DNA of 64,000 nt from Paractinoplanes lichenicola (GTDB taxonomy: Bacteria; Actinomycetota; Actinomycetes; Mycobacteriales; Micromonosporaceae), in NCBI RefSeq assembly GCF_016785085.1, contig NZ_JAENHO010000010.1:1-64000 (forward strand), given 5' to 3'. Of the stretch, positions 51,670 to 60,633 are shown in pieces; within the stretch, counting starts at the first letter, position 1; each line of letters opens with the position of its first letter. Both the position numbers and the translations under genes were made by a program. Under the pieces are notes generated by a model. The model searched no databases. It worked only from the letters and a program-made list of their open reading frames with translations, and had not been told where the DNA came from.

Positions 51670-52242
51670 ATGGCTCGTTGGGAACCGGGGGCGCGGGAGC
51701 GGCTCGTCGTCGCCGCGGTCGACCTGTTCGCCGAGCAGGGGTATGACGCCACGACGGTCGCGCAGATCGCCGAGCGGGCGGGCGTCACCAAGAGCACGTT
51801 CTTCCGGCACTTCCCCGACAAGCGTGAGCTGCTGGTGGCCGGGCAGGAGACGCTGCGCACGCTGCTGGCCGAGGGCATCGCCGAGGCCCCGGCGACGGCC
51901 AGCCCGCTCGAGGCGGTCGCGGCCGGGCTCGAACGCGCGTCGAGCACGATGGGCCCGCTCAACCGCGAGCTCGGCCCCCGGTTGAAGGCCGCAGTCGCCG
52001 CCAGCACCGAGCTGCAGGAACGCGACGCTCTCAAGACCGTCAGCCTGGCCGCCGCCATCACCGACGCACTCGTCGCCCGCGGCGTGCCCGACCCGATCGC
52101 CGCCCTCGCGGGCGAGCTGGGGGTGCTCGCCTTCAAGCGGGGCTACGCCCAGTGGTCCGAGACCGAGGGCGAGACCGACCTGGCCCCCTATACGCTGGCC
52201 GCCCTCCAGGAGCTACGCGCAGCCACGGTCAGTCTGGGCTGA
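51670..52242 (+). CDS. TetR-family repressor of the divergent SDR gene
   Basis: A 190-residue regulator: helix-turn-helix TTVAQIAERAGVTKSTFFRHFPDK near the N-terminus, AcrR-like. ATG 51670 lies 6 bases after TATGAT, so the transcript is probably leaderless. The two palindromes just upstream are its likely sites. The inducer is unknown. Confidence 0.9.
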   Translation: MARWEPGARERLVVAAVDLFAEQGYDATTVAQIAERAGVTKSTFFRHFPDKRELLVAGQETLRTLLAEGIAEAPATASPLEAVAAGLERASSTMGPLNRELGPRLKAAVAASTELQERDALKTVSLAAAITDALVARGVPDPIAALAGELGVLAFKRGYAQWSETEGETDLAPYTLAALQELRAATVSLG

Positions 52243-52269
52243 TCCCGCACGCGCCGCGCCACCGTCAGT

Positions 52270-52290
52270 CCGGGCCGATCCGAGGCCCGG
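52270..52290 (+). terminator. Hairpin downstream of the TetR gene
   Basis: CCGGGCC, 7-base loop, GGCCCGG: a 7-bp GC stem 28 bases after the stop. Moderate terminator candidate ahead of the HEAT-repeat gene. Confidence 0.5.
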
Positions 52291-52376
52291 CCGTGACGGC
52301 GGCCTGGACGGCCGGGGCGCTCCTGCCCGGCACCCTCGCCCTGCTCCGCCGTGATCACGGCACCTAAGCTTGCGCC

Positions 52377-54359
52377 GTGTTCGCGGGGCTGGACGACATC
52401 GACTGGGAATCGCTGGAGCACGCCTACGGCTCGGCCGGGGAGGTGCCGAGGTGGATACGCGGCCTGGTCGACCCCGATCCGGCGATCCGCGAGACGTCCC
52501 TCGACGCCATGTACGGCGCCGTCCACCACCAGGGCGACATCTACGACTCGACGGTGGCCGCGGTGCCGTTCTTGATCGAGGCCCTGACCACGCCCGGTCT
52601 GCCCGGCCGGGACGCGATAGCCCAGCTGCTCGCCGATGTGGCCGACGTCGCCGAGTGGCCGGACGAGGCCGAGCTGGACGACGAGGGCACGATCGAGATG
52701 CGCCGCCAGGCCGTACGGGCCCACGCGCTCGCCGTGGCCGCGGCGCCCGCCCTGACCGCGCTGGCCGACGACCCCGACCCCGCCGTACGCGCCGCCGCGC
52801 CCAAGCTGCTGGTCGCCATCGACGCGGCAACGCCCGGCCTGTTCGTCAGCCTGCTGGGCACTGAGGACAACGCTGAGGCGCGGATGGGTCTTTTCGACGC
52901 GCTCGGCAGTCTGGAACTCGACGCCGACGAGGTCGGGCACCTGCTGGATCTGGTCCGGTCGGCGCCGGCCTCGACCGGGCTGGCCGCGCTCATCGCCGTG
53001 GCCCGCAGCGACCCGCAGCGGACGCCTCTCGACGGCGTGCCCGAGCTCATCGACCGCGCGTACGCCGAGGAAGGCCCCACGGCCGAGGCGGGCGGCTTCC
53101 AGACCGACACGTTGATCGGCTCGCTGCGGGTGATGCGGGAGGAGATGGAGGCGGGCCGCCGCGCGCCGCACTGCTCGCGGATGGTCGAGGACCTGACCGA
53201 CGCCCTCGGGCCGCGCGTGGCCGAACGCATCGCGATCGTCACCCCGCTGCTCGCCTCACCCCACGACGACCTGGCCGGCGACGCCCTGTGGGCCGCGAAC
53301 AAGCTCATCCAGGCCTGGCGGGGCGACTATCACGAGACGGTGAGCCGCATCGCGCCGTTCTTCGAACGGTCACGACAGCTGGCCGGGCGGGCCGGCAGCA
53401 TGCTCCGGCACTGGGGGCCGGTCGCCGCCCCCGCCGCGGAGACCGTGGCCCGGCGGCTCGCTCACATCGACGGCCGGCCGTGGCGGGACGGCCTGCCGGA
53501 GTGGACCGTCCGCTACTCGAACGATCCGCCCGGCCTGCACCCGTATGTCGAGATCCTCGCGGGCCTGGGCGACGACCGGGCGCTCCCGATGTTGCTGGCC
53601 TCGCTGCGGTTCCCGCGGCGCCCGAAGGACACCGGTTACCTGCTCGCCCGCTATCCGGAGCACGCCGCCCGGATCACCGCCGAGCTCGTTCCCGTGCTGC
53701 CCCTGCTGGCCGACGGCGATCGGGAACCCCTCGAGTGGTACGCGTTCCAGACCGCGCTGCGCGCCTTCGGCCCGGCCGCCGCCCCGGCCGTCCCCCGCCT
53801 GCTCGCCTCGCCCCTGACGGCCTGGTCGGCGGCCACCCTCGGCCGGATCGGTCCGGCGGCGGCCGAGGCGCTGCCCCTGCTGCGGGTGGCCGCGAAGAGC
53901 GACGATCCCCGCCTGGCCGTCGCGGCGGCCGGAGCGCTGTGGCGGATCGACCGGTTCCCCGGCGCCCTGGCGCTGGTGACGGCCCGCCTGGACGGCCCGG
54001 CCGGCGGCGCGGCGTTCGAGGAGATCGCCGTCATGGGCCCGGCCGCGGCCCCGGCCGGACCGCTGGTCGCGACCTACCTGGACGCTCCGGCGCCGACGCC
54101 GGCCGCCCTCGCGCTGTGGCGTCTCACCGGCGAAACCGATCGGGTGGCGCTGCCTTTGACCACCGCCTGGCACGCCGACCCGATGACCCGCCCGAAGATC
54201 GCCGAGGCCGCCACCGGCCCCTTGGCCGACGCGTTGCGGCCGCTGTTCAGGGCCGAACTGACCGCCGAGCGGCGGTTCAACGTCTCACCCCACTCGTGGT
54301 CGAGCGCCCAGGTTCCCGAGGACGAGCAACTGCTGGAGCTGTGCCGTGCCCATGGATGA
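52377..54359 (+). CDS. HEAT-repeat protein
   Basis: A 660-residue all-helical repeat protein. Repeats such as PALTALADDPDPAVRAAAPKLL and PLLRVAAKSDDPRLAVAAAG show the HEAT/armadillo pattern, and an N-terminal GAVHHQGDIYDSTVAAVPFL segment is common in related actinobacterial proteins. No signal or membrane span. GTG 52377 has TAAGCT 6 bases upstream. Such proteins act as binding scaffolds; the partner is unknown. Its end overlaps the next gene by 14 bp, implying coupling. Confidence 0.75.
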   Translation: MFAGLDDIDWESLEHAYGSAGEVPRWIRGLVDPDPAIRETSLDAMYGAVHHQGDIYDSTVAAVPFLIEALTTPGLPGRDAIAQLLADVADVAEWPDEAELDDEGTIEMRRQAVRAHALAVAAAPALTALADDPDPAVRAAAPKLLVAIDAATPGLFVSLLGTEDNAEARMGLFDALGSLELDADEVGHLLDLVRSAPASTGLAALIAVARSDPQRTPLDGVPELIDRAYAEEGPTAEAGGFQTDTLIGSLRVMREEMEAGRRAPHCSRMVEDLTDALGPRVAERIAIVTPLLASPHDDLAGDALWAANKLIQAWRGDYHETVSRIAPFFERSRQLAGRAGSMLRHWGPVAAPAAETVARRLAHIDGRPWRDGLPEWTVRYSNDPPGLHPYVEILAGLGDDRALPMLLASLRFPRRPKDTGYLLARYPEHAARITAELVPVLPLLADGDREPLEWYAFQTALRAFGPAAAPAVPRLLASPLTAWSAATLGRIGPAAAEALPLLRVAAKSDDPRLAVAAAGALWRIDRFPGALALVTARLDGPAGGAAFEEIAVMGPAAAPAGPLVATYLDAPAPTPAALALWRLTGETDRVALPLTTAWHADPMTRPKIAEAATGPLADALRPLFRAELTAERRFNVSPHSWSSAQVPEDEQLLELCRAHG

Positions 54360-54852
54360 TCTAGCAGTCACGGTCAACTCGAGCGCGCCACCCGACCTCG
54401 ACCTGCTCCGGAGGGATGCGCAGCTGGCCGAGGACTTTCCCGACCCCGGCTACGACAACGGATACGTCTTCGTCGCCGTCGGATCCGGTCGCCCGGGCCT
54501 GGTGATCACGCAGCGGTTCTCCCCCGCGGTCGCCGGCTTCACGCCCGGAGTCCTGGTCGTCCCGGAGCAGCGCCAAGTCTTCATCGGCGCCGGCACCCGT
54601 CTGCTCGGCTACGACGCCCGGTCCGGCGGCTGGCGGCGCACCTGGCACGACCGTACGGAAGTCGGCTTCTGGGGCTGGCAACGCCACGACGACGTCGTGC
54701 TCATGTCGGCCGAGCTGGAACTGGCCGCCTGGAGCCTGGACGGCAGCAAGCTGTGGACGACGTTCGTCGAGCCACCGTGGACATACGAGGTCGACAACGG
54801 GGAGGTCGTCCTCGACGTCATGGGCTCGGTGTCGAGGCGCCGCCTGCGGTGA
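54346..54852 (+). CDS. Hypothetical protein coupled to the HEAT-repeat gene
   Basis: A 168-residue protein rich in beta-strand-like stretches (YVFVAVGSGRPGLVITQRF, RQVFIGAGTRLLGYDARSGG) that resemble single-blade beta-propeller or quinoprotein motifs. GTG 54346 lies inside the end of the HEAT-repeat gene; ATG 54352 is an alternative. No family recognised. Confidence 0.55.
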   Translation: MPMDDLAVTVNSSAPPDLDLLRRDAQLAEDFPDPGYDNGYVFVAVGSGRPGLVITQRFSPAVAGFTPGVLVVPEQRQVFIGAGTRLLGYDARSGGWRRTWHDRTEVGFWGWQRHDDVVLMSAELELAAWSLDGSKLWTTFVEPPWTYEVDNGEVVLDVMGSVSRRRLR

Positions 54853-55279
54853 TCCAGTCCTCGGTGCCGCGATGCCGGCCCAGCCCGGCCGCGTCGAACT
54901 CGTCGTAGTGGCCCAGCGCGGACACACCGAGCCGGCGCAGCGCCTGCGAGATCGGCGACCCCTCGGCCGGCAGCGGCTCGTCCTCGTCTTTGAACAGCGG
55001 GCCGAACACGACCTCGCCACGGTGCCACACCGTCGCGTACTGCAGACCCGTGCCCGCCCAGTACTCCGCCTCGACGTACGCGATCGGATCTTCGGCGGAC
55101 CACTCGGCGAGCGTCGCTTCGAAGCCTCGAGGTAAGAATTCGCCGTACGGCTCGTCGGCTTGCTGGGCCGAGGTCATCGGCATGAGCGCGAACCCCTGCT
55201 CGAGGTCGACCACGACACCGTGCCCGCGTTGCTGCAGGGCACGGCCGGGAGCGATGACCGCCCGCAAGACATAAGCCAC
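54818..55279 (-). CDS. Hypothetical protein
   Basis: 153 residues (MAYVLRAVIAPGRALQQR), with several Trp and an acidic middle (EDPIAYVEAEYWAGTGLQYA). No signal or membrane span. GTG 55279 has TATGCT 6 bases upstream. It overlaps the convergent 54346-54852 gene by 35 bp. Not recognised. Confidence 0.55.
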   Translation of the reverse strand: MAYVLRAVIAPGRALQQRGHGVVVDLEQGFALMPMTSAQQADEPYGEFLPRGFEATLAEWSAEDPIAYVEAEYWAGTGLQYATVWHRGEVVFGPLFKDEDEPLPAEGSPISQALRRLGVSALGHYDEFDAAGLGRHRGTEDWITAGGASTPSP

Positions 55280-55296
55280 CCGCGCAGCATAGGGGC

Positions 55297-55776
55297 TCAG
55301 CCGTCCTCGGCCGCGGCGACCTGTTCGTACGCGCTGAAGAGCTGGTGTTGTATTCGGATCTTCTGTTCGCCGATCGCCCGGCCGCCGGCCAGCCCGCGCT
55401 GCCGGTCGCGGGCGATGCAGTCCTCGACGTCGACGGCGGTGAAGTCCCACACCACGAGCTCGGCGTCGCAGCGTGCGGCCAGCTCGCGTACGGCGTCGAG
55501 GTAGTGCGGCAGCAGGAACGGGTCGTCGCAGACGACGTCGACGCCCGAGCGCAGCAGGGCCTCGATCGCGGCGTTCACCACGAGCTGCTCCCGCTCGGCG
55601 TAACGCGAGCTGTACGCCGCCCCGTCGCTGGCCAGCACGTGCGGATGCAGCATCGCGGCGATCTCGTCGCTGCCCACCCGGGCCCGATGCTCCGGATCCT
55701 CGGCCACCCAGCTCAGCGCCTCGGTCGTTTTGCCGGAAGCCGGCAGACCCCGGGTCACGATCAACGTTCGTCGCAA
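55297..55776 (-). CDS. P-loop kinase/phosphatase-like ATPase (T4 polynucleotide kinase type)
   Basis: A 159-residue protein with Walker A RGLPASGKTTEAL at residues 9-21, a DE motif (GSDEIAAML), and a lid with Arg residues (IARDRQRGLAGGRAIG). This fits the T4 Pnk-like AAA_33 kinases that phosphorylate small molecules or RNA ends. The start is uncertain: TTG 55776 places the P-loop at its usual distance from the N-terminus; GTG 55800 and ATG 55863 lie upstream in frame. The substrate is unknown. Confidence 0.7.
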   Translation of the reverse strand: MRRTLIVTRGLPASGKTTEALSWVAEDPEHRARVGSDEIAAMLHPHVLASDGAAYSSRYAEREQLVVNAAIEALLRSGVDVVCDDPFLLPHYLDAVRELAARCDAELVVWDFTAVDVEDCIARDRQRGLAGGRAIGEQKIRIQHQLFSAYEQVAAAEDG

Positions 55777-55892
55777 GTCCTGACACCGCCCCGCGTCCAC
55801 TGCCGGTCCGGGCCGGTCTCGAATAACAAGGTCCACGAAGCCGATGCTGACCGCCCCAGGCAACCTCGATCTAGATAGCAGTCACGAACCGG

Positions 55893-56360
55893 TCACCGCG
55901 GGGTCGCACCGGTGACCACCGCACCTTCCGGCAGACCGAGAGCCTTCCGTACGTCCCCGGTCAGGCTGGTCGTCACCGGAACCTCACTCGCGGCGGCCAG
56001 ATAGTCGGCGACGTTCCCAGCCGTGGCGACGCGCTTGTACGCGGCCTCGCGCTCCTGCAGCGCGTCGTCGAGGGCGCTGATGGCGGGCTGCGCCTCGTCG
56101 GGCCAGTGGTTGTCCCGCAGCCCCTGAGAGAAGGTGGCCGTGGCCTCCGCCGCCTCTTCCGCCAACTGCTTGTGCTGGGCAAGGGTGGCAGTGGTCGGGG
56201 CCGGAGCGCGCATCCAGGCTTCCCGCGCCGCGTTCGAGGCGGTGCTGAGTTCCAGATATGTCGCGCCGGCCTGCTCGACCGTCATCGCGGGCCCGTCGGC
56301 CGAGGTGCACCCGGCCAGCGCCAGCACCAGAACCGCCGCGGCAACAAAACGTCGTTTCAC
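55893..56360 (-). CDS. Secreted lipoprotein
   Basis: 155 residues beginning MKRRFVAAAVLVLALAGCTS: Lys/Arg start, hydrophobic core and lipobox LAGC, so lipid-anchored after cleavage before Cys18. The mature part is a helical, Ala/Glu-rich domain without recognisable family. GTG 56360 gives the normal signal; ATG 56372 would add four residues. Confidence 0.75.
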   Translation of the reverse strand: MKRRFVAAAVLVLALAGCTSADGPAMTVEQAGATYLELSTASNAAREAWMRAPAPTTATLAQHKQLAEEAAEATATFSQGLRDNHWPDEAQPAISALDDALQEREAAYKRVATAGNVADYLAAASEVPVTTSLTGDVRKALGLPEGAVVTGATPR

Positions 56361-56388
56361 GGCACAGTCCATCGGCCGGCGCCCGCCC

Positions 56389-57162
56389 TCAGCTGAGGAA
56401 AAAGCCCTCCGGCAGCTCAGCGACGTGGGTCGCGGAGTCCTCGATGTAGCGCGCCACCGGCAGCAACGCGATCGCCGCCGGGTCGCCGGCCGCGGCCATC
56501 TCGCGCATCGCCGCAGCCTGGAGCCGGCAACGGTGCACGATCGCGTCGCGGAAGGCGAGCCGGTCGTCCTCGTAGCCGTACGCGTCGAGCAGCAGATGAA
56601 GGCGGCGGGACCGGTCGCCGGGGTGATGGAAGCCCACGCTCCCGGCCACCTCCGGCGGGCAGAGCGGCACCCACCACAGCGCCGCGAACGCCAGGTCGAA
56701 GTCGCGGGAGGACGGGCCGGCCGTATCCCAGTCGAAGAAGCCGGTCAGCCGGTCGCCCTGGACCGCCGCGTTGTACGGCGCGACGTCCTGATGGCCGATG
56801 ATCTGGCCGGGCTGCATCGTGCGGCCGCGGAACCACCGCTCGCCGGGCGGCGGCACGAAACCGGCCGTTAGATCGTGGACCCGGCGCAGCCACTGGCCGA
56901 CCTGGGTCAGCGTGACGTCGGTGAACGCCCAGGACGGCCAGGGGAACCGGCCCGCAGCAGTCTCGCCGGGAAGGTACGAGAGCATCTCGCGGCCCTGCGA
57001 GTCGAAGCCGAGCGCCCGCGGAGCGCCGTCGAAACCGGCCTCTTCCAGGTATTTCAGCAGCGCGTGGACCGTCGGCGTCCACGGCGACGCCTGCTTGTGC
57101 ACGACGTCGCCGATCCGCGCGGCGCCGACGGTGTTGCCGCCGGCCAGGGTCTCCTCGGTCAC
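56389..57162 (-). CDS. Aminoglycoside phosphotransferase-family kinase (APH)
   Basis: A 257-residue kinase-like protein with the catalytic GHQDVAPYNAAV (His124, Asp126, Asn131) and metal-binding FFDWDTAGP (Asp144). The family phosphorylates antibiotics or small metabolites; the resistance role cannot be inferred. GTG 57162 is preceded by TATAAA at 6 bases, a clear leaderless promoter. It stands alone between the lipoprotein gene and the penicillin-binding protein gene. Confidence 0.85.
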   Translation of the reverse strand: MTEETLAGGNTVGAARIGDVVHKQASPWTPTVHALLKYLEEAGFDGAPRALGFDSQGREMLSYLPGETAAGRFPWPSWAFTDVTLTQVGQWLRRVHDLTAGFVPPPGERWFRGRTMQPGQIIGHQDVAPYNAAVQGDRLTGFFDWDTAGPSSRDFDLAFAALWWVPLCPPEVAGSVGFHHPGDRSRRLHLLLDAYGYEDDRLAFRDAIVHRCRLQAAAMREMAAAGDPAAIALLPVARYIEDSATHVAELPEGFFLS

Positions 57163-57203
57163 CCGAGCTTTATAACCAACCCCGGCGCGGCGGCGACACC
57201 GAA

Positions 57204-59327
57204 TTACTCGCCGGGCTTTTTGAACTCCACCGGGTCGGTGCCGTCGAGGTAGTCGGCCAGCGTGCGGTACGTGACCGGGTTGACGATGTCGTGGCGCATG
57301 CGGTCGGTGTGGTTGGCCCAGTCCGGGTTGACCATGTAGCCCGCCACGACCAGGCTCGACGAGCCCACCACGAGCGACGCCGTACGGTCGCTGTCGGTGG
57401 TGCCGGTCTTGCCGAAGATCGGGTGCCTGATCGTGCGGTAGGCGTTGGCCTCGGTGCTGCCGTTGCAGTTGCCGAGCTGGGCGCGGTCGCCGACCGGGCA
57501 GCGGGCCGCGTCGATGGTCTTGCGGGCCACGTCGGGGGTGGTCGCCTGGACGCAGTTGGGCTGGCCGGTTTTGAGCTTCTTGCCGTTCGACGCGGTGATC
57601 TGCTTGATCGGGGTCGGCGCGCAGTATTTGCCGTCGCCGGCCAGGGTGGCGTACGCGTTGGCGATGTCGAGCGGCGTCGACGTGGTCACGCCGAGGGTGA
57701 AGGCGCCGAACTCGTGCGCCGCGGCCTCGGTCTTCATCAGGTCGCGGTCGCTGGAGGAGCGGTAGACCATGCCGAACCGCTTGGACACGTCGATGACCTT
57801 CTCGGCCCCGACCTGTTCCTGCAGCGGCACGAAGTACGTGTTGACCGACTTGCCGAAGCCGGTCCACATGTTGAACGTGCCCTTGGTGTTGGGCGACGAG
57901 TTCGACGGGCAGTAGAACGACGTGCCCGGGCAGGCGGCATCCGAGTTGAACGCGACCGGGTAGCTCGACTTGTACGTCGAGTCCGACGTGATCGGGTGGT
58001 CCAGTTCGTAGCCGTTCTCGAGCGCGGCCACCATCGTGAACATCTTGAACACCGAGCCGGCCTGGTAACCGGCGATGTCGCCGCCACCGGTGATGATCGG
58101 GTTGGTGGTGTTCGGGTAGGAGGCGCGGGCCCCGGCCTTGCGCGCGGCCGGGTTCGAGCTCAGCGGGTTGGAGCCGTCGTCGAGCTTGAACTTGCGGTTG
58201 GTGGCCAGCACCTTGACGTGGCCGGTGCCCGGCTCGGTGCCCGCGATCACGACCGCGTTCTTGTTGTCGTCCTTGATCTTGCGGTTGATCTCGTGCCGGG
58301 CCGCGTTCTGGGCCTTGACGTCCATCGACGTGACGACCGTGTACCCGCCGCTCTTGAGCTGGCGCTCCCGGTCGTACGCGTTGTCGCCGAAGTCCTTCTG
58401 CTCCATCCACCAGCGGTAGAAGTAGTCGCAGAAGAAGCCCCAGCTGTTCGTGGACACCGACGTGCACCCGTTGCCGGGCCGGTTGGTCGTACGGGAAAGC
58501 TTGGTCTTCTTCGCCGCCTCGCCCTCGGCCTTGGTGATCTGGCCCAGCCCGACCATGTTGTCGATGATGTAGTTGCGCCGGTCGAGCGCCTGCGGATAGC
58601 CGGTCTTGGTGGTCGGGTCGAACGCGGTCGGCGCCTTGACCATGCCGGCCAGCAGCGCCGACTCGGCGATCGTGAGGTTCTTGGGCGACTTCTTGAAATA
58701 GACCTGAGCGCCGGCATAGATCCCGTACGCCCCGTTGCCGAACGGCGCGAGGTTGAGATAGCGGGTCAGGATCTCCTTCTTGTTGAGATCCTTCTCGATC
58801 TGCAGCGCGTACTTCATCTCGGCGATCTTGCGTTCGGGGCTGTCCTTCGTCGCGTCGATGGCCTCCTGGGCCGTCTTCGCGCCGTAGGCCTGGGCCATCC
58901 GCACGTACTGCATGGTCAGCGTCGAGGCGCCCTGCTGCGAGCCGCCCTGGCTGTTGTTGACGAAGGCGCGGGCGATGCCCTTCACGTCGACGCCGTTGTG
59001 CTCGTAGAACTTGTGGTCCTCGGCGGCGACGATCGCGTTCTGCATGTTGACCGAGATCTGGCTGTTCGGCACGTCGCTGCGGAACTCGTCGTAGAGCACG
59101 GCCAGCTGGGTCTTGCCGTCGGCGGCGAAGACGCGCGTCACCTGCGGCGCGGCCTGCTCGACGATGGTGCTGGGCAGCGAGGCGAACTCCTCGGCACCCG
59201 CCTTGGCCACCAGCCCGCCCAGCGCGACGGCCGGGAACGAGGCGGCGGAAACCACCACGGCGGTCAGGAAGCCGCACATGAGCAGCAACCCGGCTTTTCC
59301 GAGAAGTGATCGGTCCTTGCTCGCCAC
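57204..59327 (-). CDS. Class A penicillin-binding protein (transglycosylase/transpeptidase)
   Basis: A 707-residue bifunctional murein synthase. Membrane anchor at about 12-34; GT51 glycosyltransferase domain with Glu103 in AAEDHKFYEHNGVD; transpeptidase domain with SVFK (Ser425), SVN (Ser494-Asn496) and KTGT (Lys640). Several Cys in the transpeptidase region could form disulfides. GTG 59327 (MASKDRSLLG) is preferred over TTG 59384, which would add a 19-residue leader of atypical composition. No clear ribosome binding site at either. Confidence 0.92.
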   Translation of the reverse strand: MASKDRSLLGKAGLLLMCGFLTAVVVSAASFPAVALGGLVAKAGAEEFASLPSTIVEQAAPQVTRVFAADGKTQLAVLYDEFRSDVPNSQISVNMQNAIVAAEDHKFYEHNGVDVKGIARAFVNNSQGGSQQGASTLTMQYVRMAQAYGAKTAQEAIDATKDSPERKIAEMKYALQIEKDLNKKEILTRYLNLAPFGNGAYGIYAGAQVYFKKSPKNLTIAESALLAGMVKAPTAFDPTTKTGYPQALDRRNYIIDNMVGLGQITKAEGEAAKKTKLSRTTNRPGNGCTSVSTNSWGFFCDYFYRWWMEQKDFGDNAYDRERQLKSGGYTVVTSMDVKAQNAARHEINRKIKDDNKNAVVIAGTEPGTGHVKVLATNRKFKLDDGSNPLSSNPAARKAGARASYPNTTNPIITGGGDIAGYQAGSVFKMFTMVAALENGYELDHPITSDSTYKSSYPVAFNSDAACPGTSFYCPSNSSPNTKGTFNMWTGFGKSVNTYFVPLQEQVGAEKVIDVSKRFGMVYRSSSDRDLMKTEAAAHEFGAFTLGVTTSTPLDIANAYATLAGDGKYCAPTPIKQITASNGKKLKTGQPNCVQATTPDVARKTIDAARCPVGDRAQLGNCNGSTEANAYRTIRHPIFGKTGTTDSDRTASLVVGSSSLVVAGYMVNPDWANHTDRMRHDIVNPVTYRTLADYLDGTDPVEFKKPGE

Positions 59328-59415
59328 GGGTCGCCCGACCCCTTCCTCGACGCCGACAAGACGCCGAGGAAGGTACCCGATCAAGTCGAGTGTTAACTGG
59401 GAGGGCCGGACCGGA

Positions 59416-60633
59416 TCACCGCAACCACCGCGCCGGTACGGCCTGGGCGATCGCTCGATACCCCGCGGGGTTCAGGTGCAGGTGGTCCCCGGTGTCGTAG
59501 CCTGCGAGAAGCTGCCGGGGCAGGGCCGGATCCCGTACGGCGGCATCGAAGTCCGCCACCCCGTCGAAGATCCGGTTGTGACGGATCGCACTGTTCGCGG
59601 CCGTACGGGTGTCCTCGCGGTAACCGTCCGGATCGTCGTATCCGGTATTGCCCCCGAACGGCGTGATCGTGGCCCCGTAGACCTTGATGTCCACCGCGTG
59701 CGCCCGCGTCACGATCTGCTCGTACGCGGAGAGCAACTCGTCCAGCAGCGCCTTCTGGGCATCGACGGTGGCCGGGGCCGTGCCGATGTCGTTGACGCCG
59801 GAGAAGATCAGCATCCGGTCGACGCCGCTGGTCGCCAGCACGTCGCGGTCGAGCCGGGCCAGCACGTTGGGCCCGAGCCCGTCGTTGAGCACCCGGTTGC
59901 CGCCCGCGGCCTGGTTGAGCAGCGCCACCCGGGCCCCGCGCACCTGATCGGGCCAGCGGTCGTTTCCGTCGGTCGTCGACCCCCGCCCGTCGGTCAGCGA
60001 GTCCCCGACGATCGCCATGGCCGGCACGTCCGCCTCCACCTCGACGCCGCTGATCAGATACCAGTGCGCCACCCCCACGGCCCCGGGCAGGTCGACGGCC
60101 GTGTGCTGGTCACCCCCGATCAAGTACGACGTCGTACGGGAACCCGGGTGCGACGTGAGGTTGAGCGTCGCCTGTCCGGACGCCAGGTAGACCGTGATGG
60201 TCAGGTTTGCGCCCCGGCCCACCGGCAGCGCCACCGGGTCGGAGACGACCTGCGCCCCGACCGGCACCGTGGCCGACTGCCGGCCGCCGAACGTGAGCGG
60301 CCGGCTCGATCCCGGCACGATCGCCGAGACCCCGGCCCGCCCGCCGAGGGGCCGGGCCACCGCCGCCGCGGTGATGGGCAGCGCCGCGCCACCGAAGGCG
60401 TTCGAGAAGCGGAATCGCAGCTTTGCTCCGCCGGCCGTCACGTGCACGGTCTGCCGCAGCGTGGTGTCGACCAGCACCGACGACGGCCCGGTGAAGGGTG
60501 CCGGCGGCAGGTTCGACGGCTCGGTCAGCTGCGGCATCGCCGTCCACGTGTGGATCCAGCGTTTGTCTTCCCCTCGGGGCAAAGCGGGCAAAAAAGCCAG
60601 GCCGCCGGCCCCGAGCAGCGTGCGCCGTCTCAT
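59416..60633 (-). CDS. Secreted SGNH/GDSL esterase
   Basis: A 405-residue hydrolase. N-terminal signal (MRRRTLLGAGGLAFLPAL); an about 170-residue beta-sandwich-like N-domain; then the SGNH core: Ser212 in AIVGDSLTDG, Asn in FSGVNDIGTA, Asp383/His386 in GDHLHLNPAGY. Probably removes acetyl or similar ester groups from polysaccharide. ATG 60633 has GGAGG 5 bases upstream and overlaps the GH115 stop (ATGA), so the two are made together. Confidence 0.88.
   Translation of the reverse strand: MRRRTLLGAGGLAFLPALPRGEDKRWIHTWTAMPQLTEPSNLPPAPFTGPSSVLVDTTLRQTVHVTAGGAKLRFRFSNAFGGAALPITAAAVARPLGGRAGVSAIVPGSSRPLTFGGRQSATVPVGAQVVSDPVALPVGRGANLTITVYLASGQATLNLTSHPGSRTTSYLIGGDQHTAVDLPGAVGVAHWYLISGVEVEADVPAMAIVGDSLTDGRGSTTDGNDRWPDQVRGARVALLNQAAGGNRVLNDGLGPNVLARLDRDVLATSGVDRMLIFSGVNDIGTAPATVDAQKALLDELLSAYEQIVTRAHAVDIKVYGATITPFGGNTGYDDPDGYREDTRTAANSAIRHNRIFDGVADFDAAVRDPALPRQLLAGYDTGDHLHLNPAGYRAIAQAVPARWLR

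Noticed and set aside
56389..59277. A 962-residue fusion of the phosphotransferase with upstream sequence
   Set aside because: The upstream part is the mirror frame of the penicillin-binding protein; the phosphotransferase has its own promoter and GTG at 57162.
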